Notes: a model not told the origin generated them from the letters alone. A DNA stretch of 56,774 nt from Lachnospiraceae bacterium (GCA_017524595.1 JAFXVI010000021.1:1-56774), one strand, 5' to 3'; shown: positions 1-9,193, counted from the first letter of the stretch. Program-made: numbers and translations.

Positions 1-2
1 AA

Positions 3-2576
3 TTACACGGGATTACTGTAACTAAAGTTCCGGGCAGCGTGGATGTGGTTGTTTCATTTGAGAATGCAGATCCTCGGGCCAAAGTATATCTTGTAGCTGC
101 ATATAAAGAACATGAAAATGTTAGTTATGTTGCCATAGGTAAATGCCTTGTTGATGTCAAAATAACCGGCACTGTTGAAGATCTTGAAGCTCATCTCACC
201 CAGAAGTCTCTTAAGATAGAGGTATACAAGAAAAATAATGTACTTCCTGTTACGATCAGGATGTCGGATGCTGGCAGAAGTGGTGAAACGCCGGATTTCA
301 ATATTACAGAAGTATCATTTGACAGTAAATATTCAATGCTTAACAATTATTTTAATATTTCTGTTAATCCTGTAAATGAAGAGAAGTGCAATCTTGTGAT
401 AATTGCGAATGAGGATGCTATTAATGATGATTCTGTTGTAGATATGTTCAAGTCCTATAAGAAGGGAATCAGCACCAATCTGAACTTAAATGTAACAGAT
501 GGTAAGAATTCGACAATACTTACGACTCTGGAAAAGGTTACGTTTACATTTGGCGATGAGAAGCCTACCGCCAAAACAGTCAAGGCAGGGACTACGCTTA
601 CATTCGATAGCTGGTTTTCAAATAATTCTTGGTCTCCTTATGATATAGATGAACTTAATATCACTGGAGCAAACGTTGGCTGGATGGCGATACCTGATGT
701 GGCGAAGGATGCGAAGGCATGGGCAAATCTTGGATTGGCCATTAGATACTATGATGGCGAGGAGATTATTTACAGTACTCCAAATATGCTGAAGAAGGGA
801 AGCGGGAAGATCAATCTTGTCGTTGGAATCGAAGATAGTTCATATAACCTTCCCGATAATTACAATATCACGATCCCGGTAAGTTATTCCATAACAGACT
901 CGACGCCTACGCTGAAGCCTGATAAGACAACAGTTAATATTAATAAGGACGCCGGAGATAGAGTACCGATAAACTTTACATATTCTGGCAGTAGAAACTA
1001 TAATACAAAAATAGAAGTAACGGATTCAACAGGAAAAAAGGTGTATAATGAGGCAAATACGCCAATCAATTATACTTCTAGTCGGGATTATTCTGGTAAC
1101 CTGATTCTTACACTTTACCCTACGGGGAAGGCAGAGCGCAACAACAATTATAAGGTCAAAGTTACAGCCAAATCTCCGTATAACAGCAAAAAAGTAAGCG
1201 CAACCAAGGTTATAACAGTCAAGGTGCTGAAAGCCGGTGCCCAGATGAGTATATCATCTGTCAGCGCCAAGGGAAGCATAGATGCAAGTTTGTCTAATTC
1301 CTACATCTACTTGACATTTACAGGAAAGAATGTTGACCTGGATTGGCGGACCGCCACCTGCAATATCACTCTGAAAGACAAAACGAAGAAAGATATTACA
1401 AGTGAATATTTTGGGGCAGGTGCATACTATGATTCTTACGGAAAAACGGTGGGATATATTCGTTGTTATAGTGGAGCCAAACTTCTTAAAGACGGATATG
1501 CAGGTAAGAAGGCTACAGCCACTTTTACATTTGATGTCGAGGGCACACAGTTAAATAAGACCTATGACTTTACAATAGGCAATTCGAAAGTAACGCCTAA
1601 GCTTTGTACGGACAAGGTAACCCTGAATCCGGTATATGATAATTCGACGAATGTTACGTTCTACCTGAAAAATGAGTTTGCGAATAACTATAAATACAAT
1701 GTTACAATTTTAGACAAGAACAAGAAATCTGCGGACGATCTTTTCGATGTGACAATGGACATCTCCTCTTCGCCAGTTTATATTAAAGTAACGCCAAAGA
1801 ATATTTCAAAACTGGCAGGACAGACGTATACAATGAAGATCACGCCGTATTGGGAATATGACGGGGAATTAGTTCCTTTAAAAACCGGAACTGCAACAGC
1901 AACTATTGCTGTCCTTAAGAAACCTGATGTGACCATATCAGCCAAGACAAATGGAAGTATCGATGTGGTAAGGGATAATACTTGTGTGGGTATCGATCTG
2001 ACCTATAAGAATATGTATATAGATCCTTATCATGCTTTTGATAATGCTACCATTAATATCACGGACAGTAAAGGAAATGATGTTACGAATAAGTTCGACT
2101 GGGAGATTTATAGTCCCTATTATGGGTATATTTATAGGGGAGAAGGAGTTGACAATATCACGGCAGGAACGTATAAGGCAACAATCAAGCTTATATCCGA
2201 AGAATACCCGTCAGTCGAAACAACCGCCAGCTTCAAGGTAACACGCGGCAGTACGGGTACTAAGCTCAATCCCAAATCGGTAACATTGGTAAACCGTGAT
2301 TATTCAAGATCTTACATTGTGAATATTGACCGTGCGAGCGATGTAAATCAGATAACAAACGTTACTCTCGGGGATGCTTTTAAGGATGTGTTTGTTCTGA
2401 GTAAACACGGGAGCATGGACAAATGGCGTGTTAAGGTTAAATACGGATATGTTGAAAGGACGAATAAGGGTGTTCCGATCACCAAGGCAGTAAAGAAGAC
2501 CGTACCGATCAATGTATACTATAACGGAAGCTTAAAGCCTGATACGGTTAAGCTGACGGTTACCATTGAACCGTAA
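3..2576 (+). CDS. Large repetitive secreted/surface protein, 5'-truncated by the window
   Basis: The frame is open to the left edge, so the true start and any signal peptide lie outside; a GTG at 39 is only an internal valine. About 857 residues are visible, rich in Asn, Thr, Ser, Lys and Tyr, with a beta-strand look and no membrane segment. Two kinds of domain alternate. Type A opens with a T-L-K-P/L-N-P-like motif, at about nt 905, 1590 and 2254. Type B has an A-K-x-(N)-G-S-I-D motif followed by a Y-L-T-F or D-L-T-Y stretch, at about nt 1240 and 1920. This points to tandem Ig-like modules of an extracellular protein. The chain stops right after the third A module, with no LPXTG, S-layer or choline-binding anchor, so attachment must lie upstream or be non-covalent. 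The function is not recognisable. Confidence 0.75.
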   Translation, partial: LHGITVTKVPGSVDVVVSFENADPRAKVYLVAAYKEHENVSYVAIGKCLVDVKITGTVEDLEAHLTQKSLKIEVYKKNNVLPVTIRMSDAGRSGETPDFNITEVSFDSKYSMLNNYFNISVNPVNEEKCNLVIIANEDAINDDSVVDMFKSYKKGISTNLNLNVTDGKNSTILTTLEKVTFTFGDEKPTAKTVKAGTTLTFDSWFSNNSWSPYDIDELNITGANVGWMAIPDVAKDAKAWANLGLAIRYYDGEEIIYSTPNMLKKGSGKINLVVGIEDSSYNLPDNYNITIPVSYSITDSTPTLKPDKTTVNINKDAGDRVPINFTYSGSRNYNTKIEVTDSTGKKVYNEANTPINYTSSRDYSGNLILTLYPTGKAERNNNYKVKVTAKSPYNSKKVSATKVITVKVLKAGAQMSISSVSAKGSIDASLSNSYIYLTFTGKNVDLDWRTATCNITLKDKTKKDITSEYFGAGAYYDSYGKTVGYIRCYSGAKLLKDGYAGKKATATFTFDVEGTQLNKTYDFTIGNSKVTPKLCTDKVTLNPVYDNSTNVTFYLKNEFANNYKYNVTILDKNKKSADDLFDVTMDISSSPVYIKVTPKNISKLAGQTYTMKITPYWEYDGELVPLKTGTATATIAVLKKPDVTISAKTNGSIDVVRDNTCVGIDLTYKNMYIDPYHAFDNATINITDSKGNDVTNKFDWEIYSPYYGYIYRGEGVDNITAGTYKATIKLISEEYPSVETTASFKVTRGSTGTKLNPKSVTLVNRDYSRSYIVNIDRASDVNQITNVTLGDAFKDVFVLSKHGSMDKWRVKVKYGYVERTNKGVPITKAVKKTVPINVYYNGSLKPDTVKLTVTIEP

Positions 2577-2624
2577 GTAAAGTGCGATAGATAAGCTAAG
2601 GCTTATACACTTTATACCTAACAT

Positions 2625-2665
2625 ATGCCCCGCGGTCATGGGTTTATCCTATGGACGCGGGGCAT
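2625..2665. terminator. Strong hairpin between convergent genes
   Basis: A perfect 10-bp GC-rich inverted repeat (2625-2634 with 2656-2665) encloses a second, imperfect stem. It lies between the surface protein and the convergent STAS-kinase gene. There is no clear T-run on either side, so it is a terminator-like stem rather than a textbook intrinsic terminator. It could serve both strands. Confidence 0.55.
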
Positions 2666-2706
2666 TATAATGAAATAAAGAACATCGTTTATTTTTCAAT
2701 GGACAA

Positions 2707-3894
2707 TTAAGGAGAAAGAATATCAAAGTACAGACCGTCAACTCTTTTAAGAAGTTCACTGATGTGCTCCCTGGTATGATTTATCCTTGTTGCTCCCAGT
2801 TCTCCCTTCTTAAGATCGGTCGTCACAAGTACAGAGAGGAAGCGTATCGAAGCTGCCAGCCAGATGCGATCGGATATTATGTCCTTATCACGCTCAGATT
2901 TACCCTCAAAATATAAATTCATTATTCCCTGCCAGATATGTTCGCACATTTCATTGCTGATGCCAAGGAACCTCATGCTGTTACCCTCATCATCCTCTCT
3001 GAATAATCTGTATGCAACATACAACCCGGCAAGATCAAATATCGGATGTCCGACGGAAAGAGTGTCCATATCTATCAACATGGGCTCACCGTCTACCAAC
3101 ATCACATTCTTCATCTGAAAATCACCGTGAACCACGTGCTCATCAGCGGGGAACTCCTTAAGATATCCCATCAGCTTATCAAACTGGTCTTTCGGAAGAT
3201 GGTCTTTTATCGATTTGAGATATCCGATATAATGTTGTGCGGCATAGGGAAGACTGCCCGGATCCATTACGGTTTTATGGACAAGCTTCAGAAATCCGAC
3301 ATATTTTTTGATAATCTCATCTGCATTTTCAGGCTGCTCAATTATCAGGTCGTTGAATGTCTTTGCCCTCAGAAGTTCAAAAACAGAACCGTAACTGTCG
3401 CCGACTCTGACAACATCATATGAGATTGCTGTGGGAATACCGTTTAAAAATGCCTGTTTTGCCATTCTCTGTTCATTTTCTATCATAGGGATGCTGTCGG
3501 GAGATTCATATACTTTTACGATAGTATCTTCATCTATACGATAGATGGTCCCGTAAAAACCGCTCCCGATTACTTCACACCCGTCAACGGATATTCTCCT
3601 AAGTGCCTTTTTTATATCCAAAAGCTCGGTAAAACCGGTAACTGTGAATACATCATAAACTTCGGGCCTTACTTCGGTAAGTCTTATGTCATTACCGTCC
3701 TTCTTCATCTTCATGAAGATTCTGAGGCCGGCACTGGAAACATACTCCACTCCCTCCATATTTATCTCAACTGTCTTCCCGTCCGTATCCTTTAATAACT
3801 CTTCCGCATCCCCAAGGAAGTTCTGCGCTGTGTTGGAATCGATGCGGCCTGTCGGGTAGATTATCGGAGTTCCGTTTTTATATTCAATTTTCAT
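2707..3894 (-). CDS. STAS domain fused to an aminoglycoside-phosphotransferase-like kinase
   Basis: Residues 1 to about 90 form a STAS domain of the anti-sigma-factor-antagonist type, with the Y-V-S-S-A-G-L motif at 51-57; Ser53/Ser54 sit where SpoIIAA-like proteins are phosphorylated. Residues 105-395 form an APH/choline-kinase-like domain. It has a glycine-rich loop I-G-S-G-F-Y-G-T (109-116), a candidate ATP-binding Lys127, the catalytic H-G-D-F-Q-M-K-N at 256-263 and the metal-binding Asp275 in L-I-D-M-D. All expected kinase residues are present, so it is likely active on a small molecule or on a protein. It is cytoplasmic, with no membrane segment. It is divergent from the diguanylate cyclase gene, and a good promoter lies just upstream. 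The substrate is unknown; self-phosphorylation of the STAS serine is an attractive but untested idea. Confidence 0.85.
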   Translation of the reverse strand: MKIEYKNGTPIIYPTGRIDSNTAQNFLGDAEELLKDTDGKTVEINMEGVEYVSSAGLRIFMKMKKDGNDIRLTEVRPEVYDVFTVTGFTELLDIKKALRRISVDGCEVIGSGFYGTIYRIDEDTIVKVYESPDSIPMIENEQRMAKQAFLNGIPTAISYDVVRVGDSYGSVFELLRAKTFNDLIIEQPENADEIIKKYVGFLKLVHKTVMDPGSLPYAAQHYIGYLKSIKDHLPKDQFDKLMGYLKEFPADEHVVHGDFQMKNVMLVDGEPMLIDMDTLSVGHPIFDLAGLYVAYRLFREDDEGNSMRFLGISNEMCEHIWQGIMNLYFEGKSERDKDIISDRIWLAASIRFLSVLVTTDLKKGELGATRINHTREHISELLKRVDGLYFDILSP

Positions 3895-3939
3895 ATGATC
3901 ACCATAATGTATGCTGTTTTGACTATACCTACAGATAAT

Positions 3940-3968
3940 ATTATAACCAAGAGCTCCTGTCCCTGCAA
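3940..3968 (-). promoter_or_regulatory. Sigma-A-type promoter for the STAS-kinase gene
   Basis: Read on the minus strand, TTGCAG (3968-3963) is followed after 17 nt by a perfect TATAAT (3945-3940). Transcription would start near 3933, about 40 nt before the ATG. The -35 box is weak; the -10 box and spacing are ideal. Confidence 0.5.
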
Positions 3969-4058
3969 TGCCCGCACATTGAAACCGGAGCTCAATTACT
4001 ATACAAGCGCTTCAGAAGCGACGATGAGCCGCTCCTGATCGTGAAATTCTTAATTTCA
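3951..4058. other. Intergenic region dense in inverted repeats
   Basis: This divergent spacer holds four inverted repeats in a row. They are GAGCTCC/GGAGCTC (3951-3957 with 3987-3993, enclosing CAATG/CATTG at 3966-3970 with 3977-3981), CGCTT/AAGCG (4008-4012 with 4016-4020), ACGAT/ATCGT (4021-4025 with 4038-4042) and GAAATT/AATTTC (4043-4048 with 4052-4057). They may be operators or an RNA structure ahead of the diguanylate cyclase. No known riboswitch consensus was recognised. Confidence 0.4.
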
Positions 4059-4130
4059 TTTATGGTTAAATTATGATAATATAGTGATGGTATTGAATTA
4101 CAGATGGATCAATTACGGGAGGATCATAAA

Positions 4131-5591
4131 ATGAAGAAGGAACGCTTTGTTTCTATTAAGATAAAAATGACCATAGGTGTTATTCTTATTTGTTTTCTGA
4201 CAGGTTTACTGGCGATCCTTTCGGTGAACAATATCGCATCCACCATAGTTGACAAAGAATACGGCGATAAGGCCGTACAGATTTCGGAAGCTGTTGTAAA
4301 TACCGTTGATCCTGCTGATGTTTATGAACTGAATGAAACTGTAATGAACGTATTTTACAGTGTCGATAAAGTAGTTCCGAGCAGTGAGTGGGGATCTGAT
4401 GAGTGGAATGAATATATGTCGAATTATGAGGGCATTGATCAGCTTCCGGTATTTATCAAGCTCAGGGACCATTTTCGTGTATATCAGGATATCTTCAATG
4501 TTGACTGTATATATCTCGTGAACTATAAGAATGAAATCAAAAATGCTGTCTACATTGTTGATGGCGCCCCGGATGAAGATGCCTGTCCTCCGGGATGTGT
4601 GGATGCTTTTGAAGACGGCATCTGGCCTGAAGAAGACGATCCGTTCATTCCGGCTACGATAACCAATGAAGAGGTATACGGATGGCTAGTTTCGGGAGGT
4701 TATCCTGTAAAGTATAACGGAAAGCTTGTTGCCTGGTTATGTGTTGATATTTCCATGAACGATATCAAGGCAAAGGAGCGCGAATATGTTGTTACGATCA
4801 CCGTTGCAATGATCGTCCTGACCATCCTTATGCTTGTTCTTTCTTTATGGTATATCAGAAGGAGTATTATTAAGCCGGTTGCGATGCTTTCGGATACGGC
4901 CCGGAACTATTGTTCTGAAAATAGCGATGTGGTGCACCATGCCTTTGAAAAATTGCAGATCGCTTCACATGACGAGATCTCACAACTGCTGTCCTCCATG
5001 AAACAGATGGAAACGGATATGAATACCAACATAAATACGTTGATAGATACGAAAGTAGCATTGAGAGAAACGGAAGAAAGGGCGAGCAACCTTCAGGCAT
5101 TGTCTGAAAAAGATGCACTGACCGGAATCCGTAATAAGAGGGCGTACGATTGCGAGGTACAGAAGTTGGAGAAGGATCTGGCTGACGGTTTTAACGAGTT
5201 TGGCCTTGCGATGATAGACCTTAATTTTCTAAAGAAGACGAATGATACCTACGGACATGAAAAAGGGAATATTTCGATCAGAAGGCTGTGTATGCTCGTA
5301 TGTGAGGTATTTGAACATTCGCCGGTATTCAGGATCGGCGGAGATGAATTTATCGTAGTTCTCAAGAATCGTGATTACCGCGGTGTTGATCAGCTGATAG
5401 AAGATTTCAATAAACATCTGGATGATCTGCAGAATGATGATACACTGAATCCCTGGGAACAGATATCTGCTGCGATAGGGTATGCCAAGTTTGACAAGAC
5501 AGTGGATAAGACAGTAGAAGACGTATTCAAGAAAGCAGACAGGGCGATGTATGACAGGAAGGTATCCATGAAAGCAGAAAGGAAAGATTAA
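4131..5591 (+). CDS. Membrane-bound GGDEF diguanylate cyclase with extracellular sensor
   Basis: The protein has 486 residues. One membrane segment lies at about 12-32, then an extracytoplasmic sensing region of about 185 residues, a second membrane segment at about 220-241, a HAMP-like linker and coiled region, and a GGDEF domain from about 325 to the end. The signature G-G-D-E-F is intact at 403-407, so cyclic-di-GMP synthesis from two GTP is likely. No RxxD inhibitory site is evident just before the motif. The ATG at 4131 is preferred over the in-frame ATG at 4104 because GGGAGG at 4118-4123 sits 7 nt before it. The sensor is acidic and has Cys152 and Cys156 close together; its ligand is unknown. 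The gene is divergent from the STAS-kinase gene. Confidence 0.9.
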   Translation: MKKERFVSIKIKMTIGVILICFLTGLLAILSVNNIASTIVDKEYGDKAVQISEAVVNTVDPADVYELNETVMNVFYSVDKVVPSSEWGSDEWNEYMSNYEGIDQLPVFIKLRDHFRVYQDIFNVDCIYLVNYKNEIKNAVYIVDGAPDEDACPPGCVDAFEDGIWPEEDDPFIPATITNEEVYGWLVSGGYPVKYNGKLVAWLCVDISMNDIKAKEREYVVTITVAMIVLTILMLVLSLWYIRRSIIKPVAMLSDTARNYCSENSDVVHHAFEKLQIASHDEISQLLSSMKQMETDMNTNINTLIDTKVALRETEERASNLQALSEKDALTGIRNKRAYDCEVQKLEKDLADGFNEFGLAMIDLNFLKKTNDTYGHEKGNISIRRLCMLVCEVFEHSPVFRIGGDEFIVVLKNRDYRGVDQLIEDFNKHLDDLQNDDTLNPWEQISAAIGYAKFDKTVDKTVEDVFKKADRAMYDRKVSMKAERKD

Positions 5592-5768
5592 GGCTCGATC
5601 CGCTTGAAGAAGCATCTCAAAATGCTGGGCTGATATTTTCAATCCCGTAGAAAAGAAGTCCAATACCGTTTTTCCATAATATAGAAAGAAGCGAACAGAA
5701 CACAAACAAGGGCAGCATTTTACATATTATGCTTGTTTCTGTACTTCCATATCGGAATCATTCCCATA

Positions 5769-5846
5769 TTACGGAGCATGATCGTAGTCATCGCCATGGG
5801 TTTTTAAAATATTGAGCAGGACCTCTTTTGTTATGTTTTCGTACAT
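5769..5846 (-). CDS. Possible 25-residue small protein or gene remnant
   Basis: A short frame beginning M-Y-E-N-I-T-K-E lies directly downstream of the 628-residue membrane protein on the same strand. It is preceded by AGGAAG (5859-5854 on the minus strand), 7 nt before the ATG. The composition is ordinary for a soluble acidic peptide. The same frame stays readable beyond the stop with few interruptions, so it may equally be the start of a decayed gene. The rest of the 5592-5863 spacer shows nothing recognisable. Confidence 0.25.
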   Translation of the reverse strand: MYENITKEVLLNILKTHGDDYDHAP

Positions 5847-5863
5847 ACATGATCTTCCTGTGG

Positions 5864-7750
5864 TTATAGACGTTTATACAGTATCCCGCATGGGACGTTT
5901 ATGATTTCGTAGCTGTTGGAATTGACATATTCGAGCAGATAACCTCCGATCTCATTTTCGTTGGGTATGGGATCGGACTCCACATCGCCGCAGGTAAGGT
6001 AGCTGCCGAACTGCTCGTCAAGAACGAGTATCATATCGGGATATCTGCCGGGGTTCATCTCATAATATGGCTTAAGCCTTTCGCTGTTAAAGGAAGTACG
6101 CCAGGTTGTGGGAGAGGCACATCTTAAATCGGTACACATATATCCCCAGGGAAGAAGCTTGGTAATAAATATGTTTGCCACACTGTTTGATTCCTGTTCA
6201 AGAGAATTGGGGAACTTCTGCGGATCGTTCAGATTACTGCTCTGACAGTATTTTTTGATGGTCGAATATACGACATTATATGCAACATGATGATCTGCAG
6301 TTGTATATAGGCCACTGGCCGGGCCGGCTGTTATCCTGAACTTAAGCATCTGAGGAGGAGCGTCCCTGTAGATGTTCACAAGCCTTAGCATCATTGTCTG
6401 AACAAGAACGGCGCAGATAACGGCGGTGCAGGCTATGAGACTGATCTGCGGGAAATTGCAGGAAAACCATGTGATCAGCTTCCTGCCGGTCTTATGTACA
6501 GTATCGTTACTGTCTGCGATATCCGGGCTTTTATCCGGATCTGCAAGAAGCTCCCTGACAAACTGTTCGGTTATCAGTACACATCCGATGCTTGCGATAA
6601 AATGTCCCATAGACAGTACATATAAGTAACCGTTTGAAGAATAACTGTATACCAGTGAAAAGACCATGCCGCTTACGATAAACAGGAAGAACAGGCGCAT
6701 ATCTTTTCTGCGGGTCACAAAGAAGAGAGGTATGGCAAACAGGCAGAATACTGTCTGGATATAACCCGTGTGGCCGTTGGAGCATATGAAGTTGATGGCA
6801 AACAGGACAATATCCGCAAGAAACATTATCATGCATGCAGTCCGGTTCTTAAGCCTGTTTATGAACATTGAGATGAAGGATACTGTTATAAGCAGATATG
6901 AAGCATAGGCGCCCGTGCCGAATACCTCATTTATGCTTATGAAGAACTTGCGCAGCGGATAAATAAGGCTGGTCCCGTGCTCCTCGTCTGAGAGAACATA
7001 AGGAATGCCTTTGATAAAATCGGAAACGGATACGTTTAAAAACAGGAAAATGAAAAAGAGCACGGCGGGGATAAGTATGCCGATGAAGGTATATCTTAGT
7101 ATTACGGGCAACTGTGCCTTGTCGGAAACTGTCGTTGATCCGGAATCTGTTTTTGAGTGCTTATCGCAAAGAATGAAAATGCCAAGAACTGCTGTTGTAA
7201 TGAAATAGACTATACTAAGAGTAGGCAGGCACAGTACGCTTATCGCAAACAGAATACCGGATATGATGAGCTGTTTTTTGCTGCGGCTCTTATAGTAATG
7301 ATATATAAGAAGCATGGACATCAGATACAGCTGGACAGATAGCGTATAGTAAGAAAGCGTGGCAATGTTCAAATGAGTGTAGTACATGAGCAACAGTGAG
7401 CAGACAAGACCGCTGAAACGGCCGGAGTGCTGCCTGATGATGTTATACATGACGACAGCATTAAATGTGCTCATGATGACATAGAGGATCCTGAAATATA
7501 AGAAGATGCCCGTATTGGAACCGCAGATGAGCATGTATATTGAGTAAAACGGGAGCAGCACGACCGATGAGAGCTGTGTGGGAAACCATTCGTGCAGGAA
7601 TACGGAGTCACCCGTAAAGAACCGGTGGCATGTTGCAAAATAGAAGGTTTCATCCGACCAGCAGAAGCTGTAGAAGCACTTGATGAACAGGATCACGGCG
7701 CCAAGCGCTATGACTGCGTAAGGAGAGACGTTCTTGATTTTTTCCCTCAT
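5864..7750 (-). CDS. Polytopic membrane protein, probable GT-C type glycosyltransferase
   Basis: The protein has 628 residues. About ten hydrophobic segments fill the first two thirds, followed by an extracytoplasmic tail of about 170 residues. The first loop after membrane segment 1 carries W-S-D-E-T-F-Y, the acidic motif expected of GT-C enzymes (GT39/ArnT-like) that take sugars from polyprenyl phosphates on the outer face of the membrane. Exact family assignment is not possible by eye. The gene starts with ATG behind CCGGAG and is divergent from the nucleotide-sugar dehydrogenase gene, which suggests a role in surface glycan or glycoprotein decoration. Alternatively it is an uncharacterised membrane protein with no enzyme activity. 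Confidence 0.7.
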   Translation of the reverse strand: MREKIKNVSPYAVIALGAVILFIKCFYSFCWSDETFYFATCHRFFTGDSVFLHEWFPTQLSSVVLLPFYSIYMLICGSNTGIFLYFRILYVIMSTFNAVVMYNIIRQHSGRFSGLVCSLLLMYYTHLNIATLSYYTLSVQLYLMSMLLIYHYYKSRSKKQLIISGILFAISVLCLPTLSIVYFITTAVLGIFILCDKHSKTDSGSTTVSDKAQLPVILRYTFIGILIPAVLFFIFLFLNVSVSDFIKGIPYVLSDEEHGTSLIYPLRKFFISINEVFGTGAYASYLLITVSFISMFINRLKNRTACMIMFLADIVLFAINFICSNGHTGYIQTVFCLFAIPLFFVTRRKDMRLFFLFIVSGMVFSLVYSYSSNGYLYVLSMGHFIASIGCVLITEQFVRELLADPDKSPDIADSNDTVHKTGRKLITWFSCNFPQISLIACTAVICAVLVQTMMLRLVNIYRDAPPQMLKFRITAGPASGLYTTADHHVAYNVVYSTIKKYCQSSNLNDPQKFPNSLEQESNSVANIFITKLLPWGYMCTDLRCASPTTWRTSFNSERLKPYYEMNPGRYPDMILVLDEQFGSYLTCGDVESDPIPNENEIGGYLLEYVNSNSYEIINVPCGILYKRL

Positions 7751-7804
7751 AATAAACTCCGGTTTAAATATTCACTGAAATGTGCTATGATATGGAAGAT
7801 TTAT

Positions 7805-7833
7805 CACAGCCCTGTGTTATGATAGTATATATT
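7805..7833 (+). promoter_or_regulatory. Candidate promoter and palindrome upstream of the sugar dehydrogenase
   Basis: An extended -10 element, TG-T-TATGAT (7815-7823), lies about 45 nt before the ATG; no good -35 box is seen. It overlaps the palindrome CACAG-cc-CTGTG (7805-7816), which could be an operator. An alternative -10, TATATT, lies at 7828-7833. Confidence 0.35.
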
Positions 7834-7872
7834 AATTACGGTGATATTTCAAACTAAACGAGGGATATAAAG

Positions 7873-9192
7873 ATGAGCTTATATGAGAAAATTGTATCGG
7901 GGGATGAGAAAATAGCCCTTGTCGGTCTTGGATATGTTGGTATGCCCATAGCTGTTGCCTTCGCAAAGAAGGTCAAAGTCATAGGCTTTGATCTTAATGA
8001 AGAAAAGATAAACAGGTATAAGAGCGGGATCGATCCCACACAGGAGGTTGGAAATGATGTGATATCAAAAACCACAGTCGAATTTACATCGGATCCTTCA
8101 AGACTTAAGGAAGCAAGGTTTCATATAGTCGCTGTTCCCACTCCTATCAATCTTGATAAGACGCCTGACCTTAGCCCGGTGGAATCGGCCAGCAGGCTGC
8201 TTGGCAAGAATCTTACGAAGGGTTCGATCGTTGTATATGAATCAACTGTATATCCGGGCGTGACAGAAGACGTGTGCGTGCCCATACTTGAGAAGGAATC
8301 AGGACTCAAATGCGGGATCGATTTTAAGGTTGGTTATTCTCCCGAGAGGATCAATCCCGGCGATAAGCAGCACAGGCTTGAGAATATAAAGAAGATAGTA
8401 TCCGGAATGGATGAAGATACCCTTGAAGAGGTAGCGAAGGTATATGAACTTGTCATAGAGGCAGGGGTACACAGGGCAGGCAGCATCAAGGTTGCAGAAG
8501 CCGCCAAGGTAGTCGAGAATTCTCAAAGGGATATAAATATCGCATTTATCAATGAGCTTGCCATGGCATTTGATAAGATGGGAATAGATACGAGCGAGGT
8601 CATCGATGCGATGAATACGAAGTGGAACGCTCTGGGCTTCAGGCCCGGACTTGTCGGTGGTCACTGCATCGGCGTAGACCCGTATTATTTTATCTATGAA
8701 GCCGAGAAGCTGGGATATCATTCACGCCTCATATCGTCAGGCCGCCAGATAAACGATGATATGCCTGCTTTTGTCGGGGACAATATCATCAAGTATCTGG
8801 TTCTTGCCAATAAGACGGTAAGACAGGCTAAAGTCGTGTTCTTCGGAGTGACTTTTAAGGAGAACTGCCCTGATGTCCGTAATTCCAAGGTTATAGAGAT
8901 AATCAGGCACCTTGAGAAGTACGGGATACATCCCGTGCTTGTGGATCCGCGTGCTGATTCGGAGGATGTTAAGAGAAGCTATGGTTATGAATTGTCCGAT
9001 ATAGGAGATGCGTATGACGCAGATTGCCTGGTGCTTGCAGTTGCGCATGATGAATTCAGGTCAAAGAGCATTGATGAATGGGATAAGTTCTATAAGGCCG
9101 GTGATAACAGCGAAAAGGTGCTCATCGACATCAAGTCTGTTCTTGATAAGAACGAAGTGACGAATAAGGGTTACAGATACTGGAGATTATAA
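7873..9192 (+). CDS. Nucleotide-sugar 6-dehydrogenase (UDP-HexNAc dehydrogenase type)
   Basis: This 439-residue member of the UDP-glucose/GDP-mannose dehydrogenase family oxidises C6 of a UDP-sugar to a uronic acid using two NAD+. The NAD-binding G-L-G-Y-V-G is at 18-23, the E-S-T-V-Y-P-G motif at 123-129, S-P-E-R-I-N-P-G-D at 156-164 and the catalytic cysteine in G-G-H-C-I-G-V-D-P (Cys265). The N-terminal pattern, with D-P-T-Q-E-V after the first strand, matches the TviB/WbpO branch acting on UDP-GlcNAc or UDP-GalNAc better than UDP-glucose dehydrogenases. The stop is 1 nt before the next gene, a deacetylase, so the two are co-translated. The product would be an amino-sugar uronic acid precursor for surface polysaccharide. 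The exact substrate is inferred. Confidence 0.88.
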   Translation: MSLYEKIVSGDEKIALVGLGYVGMPIAVAFAKKVKVIGFDLNEEKINRYKSGIDPTQEVGNDVISKTTVEFTSDPSRLKEARFHIVAVPTPINLDKTPDLSPVESASRLLGKNLTKGSIVVYESTVYPGVTEDVCVPILEKESGLKCGIDFKVGYSPERINPGDKQHRLENIKKIVSGMDEDTLEEVAKVYELVIEAGVHRAGSIKVAEAAKVVENSQRDINIAFINELAMAFDKMGIDTSEVIDAMNTKWNALGFRPGLVGGHCIGVDPYYFIYEAEKLGYHSRLISSGRQINDDMPAFVGDNIIKYLVLANKTVRQAKVVFFGVTFKENCPDVRNSKVIEIIRHLEKYGIHPVLVDPRADSEDVKRSYGYELSDIGDAYDADCLVLAVAHDEFRSKSIDEWDKFYKAGDNSEKVLIDIKSVLDKNEVTNKGYRYWRL

Positions 9193-9193
9193 G

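Noticed and set aside
3895..4130. Possible c-di-GMP riboswitch before the diguanylate cyclase
   Set aside because: The conserved riboswitch core sequences are not present; only simple inverted repeats are seen.
5229..5705. 158-codon minus-strand frame overlapping the diguanylate cyclase
   Set aside because: It mostly overlaps the conserved GGDEF coding region and has no recognisable product.
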